This document shows positions 1 through 12,377 of a stretch of 64,000 nucleotides of DNA, piece by piece; the stretch's first letter is position 1; each line of letters opens with the position of its first letter. The notes under the pieces are model-generated. The model was given only the letters and a program-made list of their open reading frames with translations, was not told where the DNA came from and did no database searches. The position numbers and the translations under genes are program-made. Location of the stretch: assembly GCA_029582155.1 (NCBI GenBank), contig CM055895.1, forward strand, positions 14,498,787 to 14,562,786, in the 5' to 3' direction. The stretch comes from Panopea generosa (Eukaryota; Mollusca; Bivalvia; Adapedonta; Hiatellidae).

Positions 1-2078
1 TACATCAGCATATATCCTGGTGGTATCACTAGTCTCAATATTATGACAGAGTTATAGAACCTGCCCAATTTACATCAATATATCCTGGTGGTACACTATT
101 GTCAATATCAATGACAGAGTTATTATAGAACCTGTGCAGTTTACATCAGCATATATCCTGGCGGTATCACTGGTCTCAATAACATGACAAAGTTATAGAA
201 CCTGTGCAGTTTACATCAGCATATATCCTGGTGGTATCACTAGTCTCAATAACATGACAGAGTTATAAAACCTGTAAGGTTTACATCAGCATATCCTAGT
301 GGTATCACTAGTATCAATAACATGACAGAGTTATAGAACGTGTGCAGTTTACATCAGCATATATCCTGGTGGTATCACTAGTCTCAATAACATGACAGAG
401 TTATAGAACCTGTGAAGTTTACATCAGCATATCCTAGTGGTATTACTAGTCTCAATATCATGACAGAGTTATAGAACCTGTGAAGTTTACATCAGCATAT
501 CCTAGTGGTATCACTAGTCTCAATAACATGACAGAGTCATAGAACGTGTGCAGTTTACATCAGCATATATCCTGGTGGTATCACTAGTCTCAATATCATG
601 ACAGAGTTATAGAACCTGTGAAGTTTACATCAGCATATCCTAGTGGTATCACTAGTTTCAATATCATGACAGAGTTATAGAACCTGTGAGGTTTACATCA
701 GCATATCCTAGTGGTATCACTAGTCTCAATAACATGAGAGTTATAGAACCTGTGCAGTTTACATCAGCATATCCTAGTGGTATCACTAGTCTCAATATCA
801 TGACAGTGTTATAGAACCTGTGAGGTTTATATCAGCATATCCTAGTGGTATCACTAGTCTCAATAACATGACAGAGTTATAGAACGTGTCAATTTACATC
901 AGCATATCCTGGCGGTATCACTAGACTCAGTAACATGACAGAGTTATAGAACGTGTGTAGTTTACATCAGCATATATCCTGGTGGTATCACTAGTCTCAA
1001 TAACATGACAGAGTTATAGAACCTGTGTAGTTTACATCAGCATATATCCTGGTGGTATCACTAGTCTAAATATCATGACAGAGTTATAGAACCTGTGTAG
1101 TTTACATCAGCATATATCCTGGTGGTATCACTAGTCTCAATAACATGACAGAGTTATAGAACCTGTGTAGTTTACATCAGCATATATTCTGGTGGTATCA
1201 CTAGTCTCAATATCATGACAGAGTTATAGAACTTGTGTAGTTTAATTCAGCATATATCCTGGTGGTATCACTAGTCTCAATAACATGACAGAGTTATAGA
1301 ACCTGTGTAGTTTACATCAGTATATCTTGGTGGTATCACTAGTCTCAATATCATGACAGAGTTATAGAACCTGTACAGTTTACATCAGCATATCAAGGTG
1401 GTATCACTAGTCTCAATAACATGACACAGTTATAGAACCTGTGCAGTTTACATCAGGATAACCTGGTGGTAGTACTAGTCTCAATAACATGACAGAGTTA
1501 TAGAACCTGTGCAGTTTACATCAGCATATATCCTTATGGTATCACTAGTCTCAATAACATGACAGAGTTATAAAACCTGTACAGTTTACATCAGCATATA
1601 TTGGTGGTATCACTAGTCTGAATATCATGACAGAGTTATAAAACCTGTACAGTTTACATAAGCATATCAAGGTGGTATCACTAGTCTCAATAACATGACA
1701 AAGTTATAGAACCTGTGCAGTTTACATCAGCATATCCTGGTGGTATTACTAGTCTCAAAAACATGACAGAGTTATAGAACCTGTGCAGTTTACATCAGCA
1801 TATATTGGTGGTATTACTATTCTCAATATCATGACAGAGTTATAGAACCTGTACAGTTTACATCAGCATATCAAGGTGGTATTACTATTCTCAATATCAT
1901 GACCGAGTTATAGAACCTGTACAGTTTACATCAGCATATCAAGGTGGTATCACTAGTCTCAAAATCATGACAGAGTTATAGAACCTGTACAGTTTACATC
2001 AGCATATCGTTGTGGTATCACTAATCTGAATAATATGACAGAGTTATAGAACCTATACAGTTTACATCAGCATATCTT
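1..2078. repeat. 66-70 bp tandem satellite array (about 30 copies)
   Basis: Head-to-tail units of about 66-70 bp run from the first base of the window, so the array continues to the left. Each unit contains 'tttacatcagcatat', a 'ggtggtatcactagt' block and 'catgacagagttatagaac'. Unit length varies because the 'atatatcc'/'atatcc' segment gains or loses a few bases. Copies are similar but clearly diverged. No open reading frame of interest is seen. The right edge runs directly into a SINE-like element. Confidence 0.95.
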
Positions 2079-2235
2079 GGTAGTGCAGTGGATAGATTGT
2101 TGGCCACTCTTGCTAAATGTTGAAAGTATGATCCCCAGCTTGACCTACATGTATCTTTTAAAAAACTAAGTAATGGTTCTATCTGGTAAACAGCTTTGAG
2201 AGTTTTTTTTTGCAATCAGGCTAAAATAAATAAGT
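2070..2235 (+). mobile_element. tRNA-derived SINE relic, family G
   Basis: The element begins 'gtagtgcagtggatagattg', contains the B-box-like 'tatgatccccagc', and ends 'gcaatcaggctaaaataaat'. The same order of blocks is found at 16850-17020 on this strand and, inverted, at 22130, 24505, 29005 and 42085. It is degraded and internally shortened. Confidence 0.55.
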
Positions 2236-2624
2236 ATAACCCGAAGTAGAAAACTGTGTGCGTTTCTTTCCATTCAAATAAACATTTACTGAAAAATGAT
2301 TTTAGCACCTATTGGCTATTTATACAAAACAAACACGAATATGAGCATGAGTGTTTACATAATACAAGTAAAAGAGAAAAACGTTATAATTAGTTATTTG
2401 ACACTATAGATAAATATAGAAATAAAGTGAGACATTTACTAACTTCCTTAACTTACTTAATTATTAACTTATTTCTTTGCTTACTTGTTTGCTTACATTT
2501 TTTTATTTTACTTGCTTACTTAATCATTTACTTATTGAACTACTTGCTTACTTACAAATTTACTGATTTATTTAGTTTACTTATTTACAATGAATTTTCT
2601 TATTTATTTATAACATTAAGGTCT
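2236..2624. other. AT-rich spacer with degenerate TTAC(T) simple sequence
   Basis: No gene is visible. From about 2430 to 2610 the sequence is a degenerate run of ttactt/cttactta words. This produces a hydrophobic 75-residue open frame that is a by-product of the low complexity. Confidence 0.5.
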
Positions 2625-2825
2625 TACCTGTCAACGCTAGGGTCAGATGTTTGAGCCCTGCTCGCTCCAAAAATATAATGTGATAAAGTTTGCCAGTAAC
2701 TTGCGGATGGACGTTGGTTCTACTCAGATTCATTCTGAGATCCTCCTCCCCCAATAAAACTGGATATGCCACATAAAAAACTGAGATGTGTTGAAAATGA
2801 CGTTAAATCCCATTCAAAAAAAGTA
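2625..2825 (+). mobile_element. SINE-like interspersed repeat, family F
   Basis: Shared blocks in order are 'gtttgagccctgctcgctcc', 'gtttgccagtaacttgcgga', 'ggttctactcagattcattc', 'aactggatatgcc' and a terminal 'gttaaatcccattc'. Related copies lie at 11283-11480 (minus), 32985-33140 (plus) and 24195-24310 (plus, partial). The B-box-like 'gtttgagccc' suggests a tRNA-derived head. Confidence 0.6.
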
Positions 2826-3094
2826 TTAACAACATTACAAATCAAACCAGACATGGAATTGCCTCACAATACAGTAAAAATTATCCAATGTGTACTTTAG
2901 ATATCTAATTATATATATATAAGATGAGAAAATAAAGGTAAAAACACACACAGGGTGTTGACAAAAGCCTACTTTAAGCCTTTCATTTATGTATATTCAA
3001 AAAACAGCATAAGATATATATGATTTTAAGATATCAAATTTTATTGCAAGACTTCAACTTGCAATTGGTCAAAATACCACTCATGATGGTCTTA

Positions 3095-3585
3095 AATCGG
3101 GTTAAATCAGGATTTTTAATCATTTTAAAATTTGCTGAAAACATTTTTTTCCAATATAACTAACCCTCATTACCAAAAGGATATCTTTTTAAACACGCCA
3201 AAATAATAAACATGCATCTGGGCGACTAAAATAGATTTCCCACATAAAATTGCAACATACTTCAGGACGTATTGAATGAGTTGTGCTATTCATTTTGTTT
3301 TCAATTTGATCCATTTTACAGGTTTATCGTGGTAAAAATTGTTTCATCTTAGAAAAGAGTCTAAAGGACGATGCAAAGTTCATCAAGCAGTATATAAATG
3401 CTGTATATTTTAAGAATTGATTTCGTTTCAAGGTCATCACTCGGATTAAAAATTGATTTCATCACATTTTGGTGGATTGAACATATAAAACCATTCAGAC
3501 TTAATTTATAAATGATAACGAGAACCTTTTTATCCAGTTTAAGAATAATTTTATTTTTTAATTATCTGATCATGTAAAACTTTTT
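3095..3585 (+). repeat. about 500-bp interspersed repeat, family E, copy 1
   Basis: Blocks shared with 12836-13340, 14965-15440, 44898-45430 and inverted at 53385-53785 are 'tcaggatttttaatca', 'ccaatataac', 'aaacacgccaaaataat', 'gactaaaatagatttccc' and 'cacattttggtggatt'. No coding frame or terminal repeat was identified, so the class is unknown. It is probably a non-autonomous transposon. Confidence 0.65.
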
Positions 3586-4103
3586 CGTCAATCATACTTA
3601 TTTGTCTTATTCATTAATTTCTTTTCTTATTATTAAGTTTTAATTAATGCAGTAATAAAATTTACACAAATCCTGAGTATTCATCGCATTCATCCAATAT
3701 TACCTGCAATACCAGCTTGCTGAAACTTGTGTTTTCTAACGCCCTGGTTTGCATTTCACGAAAAAACTTGTAAACGTAAAGTAAGAAATTTTCATAATAT
3801 TTTGCATAGTCATCAGCATGAATCTAACATTGTATTTTCAGAAAACATATCATTTTCTGAATTACTCAACCCAAAGTTTGGTTCATGAGGAGCAATATTT
3901 AAAATTTTATGAGCAATATTTTCTTTACGTTTACAACCTATTTTTATCGTAAGTTGTTTTGTGAAATGCAACCCTGGATAAAGACGGGAACATTTTAAGC
4001 AATTAATTTGTACACTTGTAACTTTTGGACTACATGCCATCAATTTTTATAATTACTGATAAATAAATGTATATTATATAAATGATTCCATTAAGCATGT
4101 AAG
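3586..4103. other. AT-rich spacer, nothing recognised
   Basis: I read both strands and found no exon-like peptide. The 76-residue minus-strand frame at 3813-4043 matches nothing I recognise and has no splice context that would support it. Confidence 0.4.
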
Positions 4104-4200
4104 TGGAGCGTGTGGTCCGATGGTAGAACAATTGACCCAGAGTCGGGGGATCTCAGGTTAGATCCCATGCCACAACACAACCATATGTAGTAAGACACTT
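4104..4200 (+). mobile_element. tRNA-like SINE fragment
   Basis: 'gtggtccgatggtagaac' resembles an A box and 'ggttagatcccatgcc' resembles a B box about 30 bases later. It is followed by 'gtaagacacttt', similar to the body of the family C SINEs (63288, 23945). It is truncated. Confidence 0.45.
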
Positions 4201-4267
4201 TAGGAAAATTTTAAGTATGATAAGTCTATTTGGTGTAAAACTTGTTTAATAATTGATGTAAAACAAA

Positions 4268-4500
4268 AGTTGTCAGAAGACAACAAAGCTCGCCCCTGGG
4301 TGTCTAAGTCCAAAAAGGGCCATAACTGTGCCAAAATGCAATCCAGAGTTACCGTTCTTGTCTCTTTGTGTTCCATTGATGATGGTGAACACACGTGCGA
4401 AATTTTATTCACATCCAATGAGTGGTTGCATAGATATCTTAAACTTAAACACAAAAGTTTAAACCGTTTTGGTAGTGTACACATGTTTGAATAGTACAGA
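4268..4500 (+). mobile_element. interspersed repeat, family D, copy 1
   Basis: This copy is about 85-90% similar by eye to 18013-18230. It starts 'gttgtcagaagac' and contains 'aaaaagggccataactgtgc', 'catccaatgagtggttgc' and 'acaaaagttt'. The 'aaaagggccataact' core also occurs alone at about 10391 and 10703, and in my experience it is widespread in bivalve genomes. The open frames across it on both strands are not genes. Confidence 0.7.
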
Positions 4501-4910
4501 TAGAAAAATAGCAAAAAACTGCCCAAACTATGTAAATCAATGTTTCCATAGTTACCATAGAATTTAAACTAATAAGGGAAAATCAGCAAAATTTTGCAAA
4601 ATTACTGCAAATATATAGTGGCAGATGCTCTCATAGTTTTATCAAAATACAATGGTAAATAAAAAAGTTTTGGCAAAAGTCTACGAACTTTCTGATCCCC
4701 ACTCTTAGGAGTGAATCAGTTGAGGATATTTTGTATTACTTTATAAACACACATGATGAAAGTCTGGAGTAACAATCTCAAAGAGAGATTTGCCAATCAT
4801 TTGTATGAATTAATATCAATATTTTGTCTAAAATAATGCCAGGTTGAACAACAATGATTCATAAGTAGTAAAACTGATTTTAAGCAAATTCGTTTTTTGA
4901 AATAAAATAT

Positions 4911-4972
4911 CACTGAACCAGTCAGTATAGACACATTATGTCACTGAACCAGTCAGTACAGACACATCATGT
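4911..4972. repeat. 31-bp direct duplication at the distal NFU1 stop codon
   Basis: The 31-bp units 4911-4941 and 4942-4972 differ at only two positions. The second unit contains the antisense of the stop codon (4967-4969) and of the final Thr codon. The duplication therefore copied the very end of the coding sequence into the 3' UTR. Confidence 0.8.
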
Positions 4973-5056
4973 GTTGACTGGTTTGTTATACTCTTCCATG
5001 GACTTCTCCAACTTCTCAAACTCTGACTGGTTAATTTCATCCACTTCGTCTTCTAT
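4967..5056 (-). CDS. NFU1: NFU1 alternative last exon, distal copy (8b)
   Basis: It encodes [20 protein letters not shown] followed by EEYNKPVNT and TGA. The acceptor is TTTGTAG|ATA after a T/G-rich tract. It is 11 residues longer than exon 8a. The first AATAAA on this strand after the stop is at 4404-4409, inside a family D repeat, so the true polyadenylation site is uncertain. Use of 8b requires skipping 8a and the 3.2 kb satellite. Confidence 0.82.
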   Translation of the reverse strand: MEDEVDEINQSEFEKLEKSMEEYNKPVNT

Positions 5057-8000
5057 CTACAAACACAAAACACATACGAACATTGTAAGTACCAGTCTAA
5101 ATCAATGTGCTCACTTTTACAATTTAGCAAGGTTATCAGTAATTAAGAGAATAAATACATGTAAATTCATTTTTTAAAAGAAATAAAACATTTTTCAACA
5201 ATCAAATCAAGTTTTGTACGTATAGGTATACAAAATCACTGAGACAAATATTATGGTCTCCAGTTTATAAGAAATGGTAATAGAATGATAAATGCAGTGG
5301 TATGTAACATCATTTGTAACATAATGGCAGTATGATAAATGCAGTGGTTTGTTACATCATTTGTAACATAACGCAGTATGATAAATGCAGTGGTTTGTTA
5401 CATAATTTGTAACATAACAGCAGTATGATAAATGCAGTGGTATGTTACATCATTTGTAACATAACGCAGTATGTTAAATGCAGTGGTATGTTACATCATT
5501 TGTAACATAACGGCAGTATGATAAATGCAGTGGTATGTTACATCATTTGTAACCTAAAGGCAGTATGATTAATGCAGTGGTTTGTTACATCATTTGTAAC
5601 ATAACGGCAGTATGATAAATGCAGTGGTATGTTACATCATTTGTAACATAACAGCAGTATGATAAATGCAGTGGTATGTTACATCATTTGTAACATAATG
5701 GCAGTATGATAAATGCAGTGGTTTGTTACATCATTTGTAACATAATGCAGTATGATAAATGCAATGGTTTGTTACATCATTTGTAACATAACAGCAGTAT
5801 GATAAATGCAGTTGTATGTTTCATCATTTGTAACTTAACGGCAGTAGGATATATGCAGCGGTTTGTTACATCATTTGAACCATAATGGCAGTATGATAAA
5901 TGCAGTGGTTTATTACATCATTTGTAACATAACGCAGTATGATAAATGCAGTGGTTTGTTACATCATTTGTACCATTACGGCAGTAGGATAAATGCAGTG
6001 GTATGTTACATCATTTGTAACCTAACGGCAGTAGGATAAATGCAGTGGTATGTAACATCATTTGTAACATAACGCAGTATGATAAATGCAGTGGTATGTT
6101 ACATCATTTGTAACATAACGCAGTATGATAAATGCAGTGGTTTGTTACATCATTTGTACCATTACGGCAGTAGGATAAATGCAGTGGTATGTTACTTCAT
6201 TTGTAACCTAATGGCAGTAGGATTAATGCAGTTGTATGTAACATCATTTGTAACATAACCCAGTATGATAAATGCAGTGGTTTGTTACATCATTTGTACC
6301 ATTATGGCAGTAGGATAAATGCAGTGGTATGTTACTTCAATTGTAACCTAACAGCAGTAGGATAAATGCAGTGGCATGTAACATCATTTGTAACATAACG
6401 CAGTATGATTAATGCAGTGGTATGTTACATCATTTGTAACATAAAGCAGTATGATAAATGCAGTGGTATGTTACATCACTTGTAACATAACAGCAGTATG
6501 ATAAATGCAGTGGTTTGTTACATCATTTGAACCATAATGGCAGTATGATAAATGCAGTGGTATGTTACATCATTTGTAACATAACAGCAGTATGATAAAT
6601 GCAGTGGTATGTTACATCATTTGAACCATAATGGCAGTATGATAAATGCAGTGGTATGTTACATCATTTGTAACATAACAGCAGTATGATAAATGCAGTG
6701 GTATGTTACATCATTTGAACCATAACAGCAGTATGATAAATGCATTGGTATGTTACATCATTTGAACCATAACAGCAGTATGATAAATGCAGTGGTATGT
6801 TACATCATTTGAACCATAACAGCAGTAGGATAAATGCAGTGGTATGTTACATCATTTGAACCATAACAGCAGTATGATAAATGTAGTGGTGTGTTACATC
6901 ATTTGAACCATAACAGCAGTATGATAAATGCAGTGGTTTGTTACATCATTTGAACCATAACAGCAGTATGATAAATGCAGTGGTATGTTACATCATTTGT
7001 AACATAACAGCAGTATGATAAATGCAGTGGTATGTTACATCATTTGAACCATAACAGCAGTTTGATAAATGCAGTGGTATGTTACATCATTTGAACCATA
7101 ACAGCAGTATGATAAATACAGTGGTATGTTTCATCATTTGAACCATAATGGCAGTATGATAAATGCAGTGGTATGTTACATCATTTGTAGCATAACAGCA
7201 GTATGGTAAATGCAGTTGTATGTTACATCATTTGAACCATAACAGCAGTATGATAAATGCAGTGGTTTGTTACATCATTTGAACCATAACAGCAGTATGA
7301 TAAATGCAGTGGTATGTTACATAATTTGTAACATAACAGCAGTATGATAAATGCAGTGGTATGTTACATCATTTGAACCATAACAGCAGTTTGATAAATG
7401 CAGTGGTATGTTACATCATTTGAACCATAACAGCAGTATGATAAATGCAGTGGTTTGTTACATCATTTGAACCATAACAGCAGTATGATAAATGCAGTGG
7501 TATGTTACATAATTTGTAACATAACAGCAGTATGATAAATGCAGTGGTATGTTACATCATTTGAACCATAACAGCAGTTTGATAAATGCAGTGGTATGTT
7601 ACATCATTTGAACCATAACAGCAGTATGATAAATGCAGTGGTATGTTACATCATTTGTAACATAATGGCAGTATGATAAATGCAGTGGTATGTTACATCA
7701 TTTGAACCATAACAGCAGTATGATAAATGCAGTGGTATGTTACATCATTTGAACCATAACAGCAGTATGATAAATGCAGTTGTATGTTACATCATTTGAA
7801 CCATAACAGCAGTATGATAAATGCAGTGGTTTGTTACATCATTTGAACCATAACAGCAGTATGATAAATGCAGTGGTATGTTACATAATTTGTAACATAA
7901 CAGCAGTATGATAAATGCAGTGGTATGTTACATCATTTGAACCATAACAGCAGTTTGATAAATGCAGTGGTATGTTACATCATTTGAACCATAACAGCAG

Positions 8001-11000
8001 TATGATAAATGCAGTGGTATGTTACATCATTTGTAACATAATGGCAGTAGGATAAATGCAGTGGTATGTTACATCATTTGTAACATAACAGCAGTATGAT
8101 AAATGCAGTGGTATGTTACATCATTTGAACCATAACAGCAGTATGATAAATGCAGTGGTATGTTACATCATTTGTAACATAATGGTAGTATGATAAATGC
8201 AGTAGTATGTTACATCATTTGTAACCTAACAGCAGTAGGATAAATGCAGCGGTTTGTTACATCATTTGTAACATAACGGCAGTATGATAAATGCAGCGGT
8301 ATGTTACATCATTTGTAACATAACGTCAGTATGATAAATGCAGAGGTATGTTACATCATTAGTAACATAACGGCAGTATGATAAATGCAGTGGTACGTTA
8401 CATCATTTGAACCATAACAGCAGTATGATAAATGCAGTGGTATGTTACATTATTTGAACCATACAGCAGGAGGATAAGTTACATCATTTGTAACATAACA
8501 GCATCTATCTTGCAACAACAGAAGATATTTGACAATGTTTACTGTGGTGAAAACACAATCTAAAAAAAAACAGAAAATGACAATTACAGGTGAGGTTACG
8601 AGGAAGTGTTTACAGGTTTCTCGCCCAGTCACTGCTCAAGTTTATCAAATTCATTTTTACTGACCTCGTCTACTTCGTCCTCTATCTACACATTGCAGAA
8701 AAAAAGAGAAATGAACACTATTAATAGAACATACAATTATATAAAATTCTATAGTTAATATACAATACACATATGCATGTGTGATGTAACTACTATTAAT
8801 TACTTGTTTTTGTTTGAATATTTATTGTCATTTTTATACCATCAAGGGTTAACTGATGGTCAGTTTACCTAATCTCTTTTTCCTAGGATCCTGGAAGGCT
8901 AACCAGTGTTCAAGCACAACCATCTCATCTTTCCCACTTGAAAAAGTGGCGAGAGACGATGTTCAAGATTCATATATCGATCATCATGGAAACTGTAGAT
9001 GAGCGTGGATTCAAACTCATGACCCCTGTATTGAAGTCAGCCCACCACCAATTGAGCTAAAATGGTTGGCTCAAACGCAATGTATTTAGGGGGATGAATA
9101 TCTGAATTTGCATTGTAGATCATATCATGATCACATCGTCTTGAAACTTGACACATGTCCAAGAAAAATGACTTAATATCGTATTTAGAGACTACAATTT
9201 ACATTAAATGTTAACAGAGTGGAGTTTTCACAGTTTTTTCTATTTTGTTTTAGAAATTCATGTCTCCAAACATGAAATAGAAACAATGACATGTAACAAG
9301 AGGCATTGAAAGTCATCACGCTTGATTTTTGGAAGACAGGGATATAAATCTATCTAAATAAGAGTAAAAGTAAATGTTACTGCACTTGTCCCAATTACAT
9401 AATGTCATTCCTGCTATAAAACAATCATGTTTTTTTCTTATTATTAATTATATTAGTAGAGAAGAACTCATAACCACGTTTTTGTGATTTAATTGATTTT
9501 TTTTTGTTTCTTGTTTGTCTTTTGTTTTTGTTTTTTAATGTTTACAAAGGAGTTTTTTCTGTTTTTACTCTTTTGTTTTTAATAAATCACATCTTCAAAC
9601 ATCAAATGGATATACTGACATGTAACAAGAGGTCAACACGCTGAATATTTAGAAGATTGGGGTATAAATTTATTAAATATATCATGGCTATATATACGGA
9701 CAAACCCCATATTGCCAGATGGATATATATTCAAACATGCCAAAATAATGTATTGAAAAAGGTGTTTCCTAACTTGGGCTACACGCTTAGGTTATATATT
9801 TCTTATTTTTTTAATGGCCTGGTTATCCATAATATCAACATTGAATTCACTGTTTTATAACCAAATAAATGTAATGCTCTAAGGTTTGTTCACTTCATTA
9901 AAAGTAAAAATGAAGTAGCATAGGGGTGACATTTTATTGCATTTTTTTAGCATTTTCATTTTTTCGATTTCTCAGAAAAAAGTGTAGGTACATGCCTTCA
10001 ATGCCTATAAGAAGCTACACCACCGTTAACCAACTTTTCTGAGTATTAAAGCACCTATAATGCCATCTAAAGTCAAACCCGAGTTATCCAACATTTCCCC
10101 TTGTTTCCTCTTAATGGTTGTGAAAAAGTTTCATTTATGTATAACAAGTATAATTGATTTAAGTTAGTTGAAAACTGGGCAAGCTCAAAATTGCTGAGTA
10201 AAGATAAAGCAAGTAATTACTGCTTCTCATGCAACCAATTCATAATTGAGTACTGATATACCTGTCGTACCTGTTTAGAATAAATGAAGCCAATAAAATA
10301 TTTAAAACCATTCTCAAGTAACAAAAACGGAATGTAGTTACTGAGATATGAGCTTCCTAAAACATTTTACCAAACTGTCTAAATATAATAAAAAGGGCCA
10401 TAACTCTGCCTAAAATTAAAATGGACTTATCCTAAAAGTTTCTAAGGGTCCCTTGTATGGTAATAAAGGCACAATATCTAAATGTTTGTTGAGGCAATAC
10501 TATGATGTTGCTGAAGAACTATAACCAAATTATCTTAGTGCAAAAATGAAATAAATGAGCCTAAATCAAACAGGAGTTATCCCAATTTTTCCCTACAGTC
10601 ATTTCAGTGGTAATGAACAAATACATGCTGTCTCAGTGGTGTATGACTGGTAGTTACTGAGAGAGGAGCATGTTATGAAACTTGAACCAAATTTCCTAAG
10701 CAGAAAAAGGGCCATATATTTTCTAAAAAATCAAACTACTTGCAGGGATGGATGTGCCTTTAAGTTAGTAATGGTTAACCTTCATGGATTCAAGGAAAGA
10801 GTGGTTAGGTTAGTCTAGGATAGTCTGTTAGCTCTCAATGGCAGATTCAAAAGTAACAAAACGTTTGTTATCACCAATTTACAATTTAATTTTACCGAGT
10901 TATCTTAAAGGGAAGTACATTTACTCTTAGTGATGTTTACATTTAGTTCAAAGGTCATTTCATGTTTCTGTCCATGTATAAAGCAATTTATTTATGAATT

Positions 11001-12281
11001 ATTCCTCAGGAAACTTTACTTCAAGTTAACGAAGGGACACAAATCAATATTACTTATTTAAATAAGAAAACTGAGTTATATCCCTTCTATCATAATTGCC
11101 TTCATATCTCCATTTTTTTCAGCTATTGTCATCTTGGATTCCAGAGACTACCAACAACAAGAAGAAGACATTAAGTGCAACATTCTTATAAAGTTTTATG
11201 ACAGACAGTCAGACGGACAACTAAATGAACAACACATTATGATTAGCTCTGGAGCTAAAAACTAGTACTTTTTTCTTTCTTTTTTTGAATGGGGTTTTAA
11301 GCCATTTTCAACGCATTTAAGGTTATATATGGCATATCCAGTTTTACTGATAAAGGAAGACCTCAGACTGTGTAGAACCATCATCCTTCCGCAAGTATAA
11401 CTGGCAAACTTTCGAACATAAAGATTTTGGAGTGAACGGGGGACTCAAACCTACAACCTTAGCCGTGAGAGGTAATGAAGTTTCAGCTAGTAGTACCTGG
11501 ATATTAAAGTCACCATATGGTTATATGTTCATAGGTCACGTGTAAAGATAGATTTGATGTATGAACATGGATTTCATTTGTATTCATGATTGATTAAAAA
11601 CTGATGTGTATTTCTTTAACAAAAAAGTTGGGCCCGATTAGCTCAGTCTATAACACATCTGACTATCAATCCAATGGTCATGAATTCAAATCCCCGCCCA
11701 GCAACAGTCTCCATGATGAATGATATATGACATCGTGTCCCATTATCATGCATCTCTCACCGCTGATTCAAGTGGAAAGGTTATCAGTTACTTTGGAGAT
11801 GGGGTGTGATCGAATACTGGTAAACCTTTCACGATCCCAGGAAGGTTTATAGGTTAACTGGTCATCTTTTAGCCCTCGATGGCATAAAAATGATGCTAAA
11901 TATTCAATCAATCAATTAATCTTTAATAAAAATCCATTAACGTTTTAGTAAAAAAAATTCTTATTTCCTCTGCAAGTGAATACAACTAGTGTGATCTTCA
12001 AGCCATTTCAACTAGTTTATATCCATGATCTGAGCACTCTGTGTTCATGTGTATGAAAACAGGTGTGTACATGTAAAACTCACCTGTATGACCTCCGTGA
12101 CCTCTGGAATATAGAACTGTAACATATTTTGTACACCATTCTTTAAAGTGACTGTGGAACTGGGACAACCGGTACAGGACCCCTGCATCTTTAACTTGAC
12201 CACTCCATCGTCATAACCCTGAATGTATAAAGATAAAATATAATATAGGTAATACATGTAAAACAAAACACATTATTAGAT

Positions 12282-12377
<96 letters not shown>

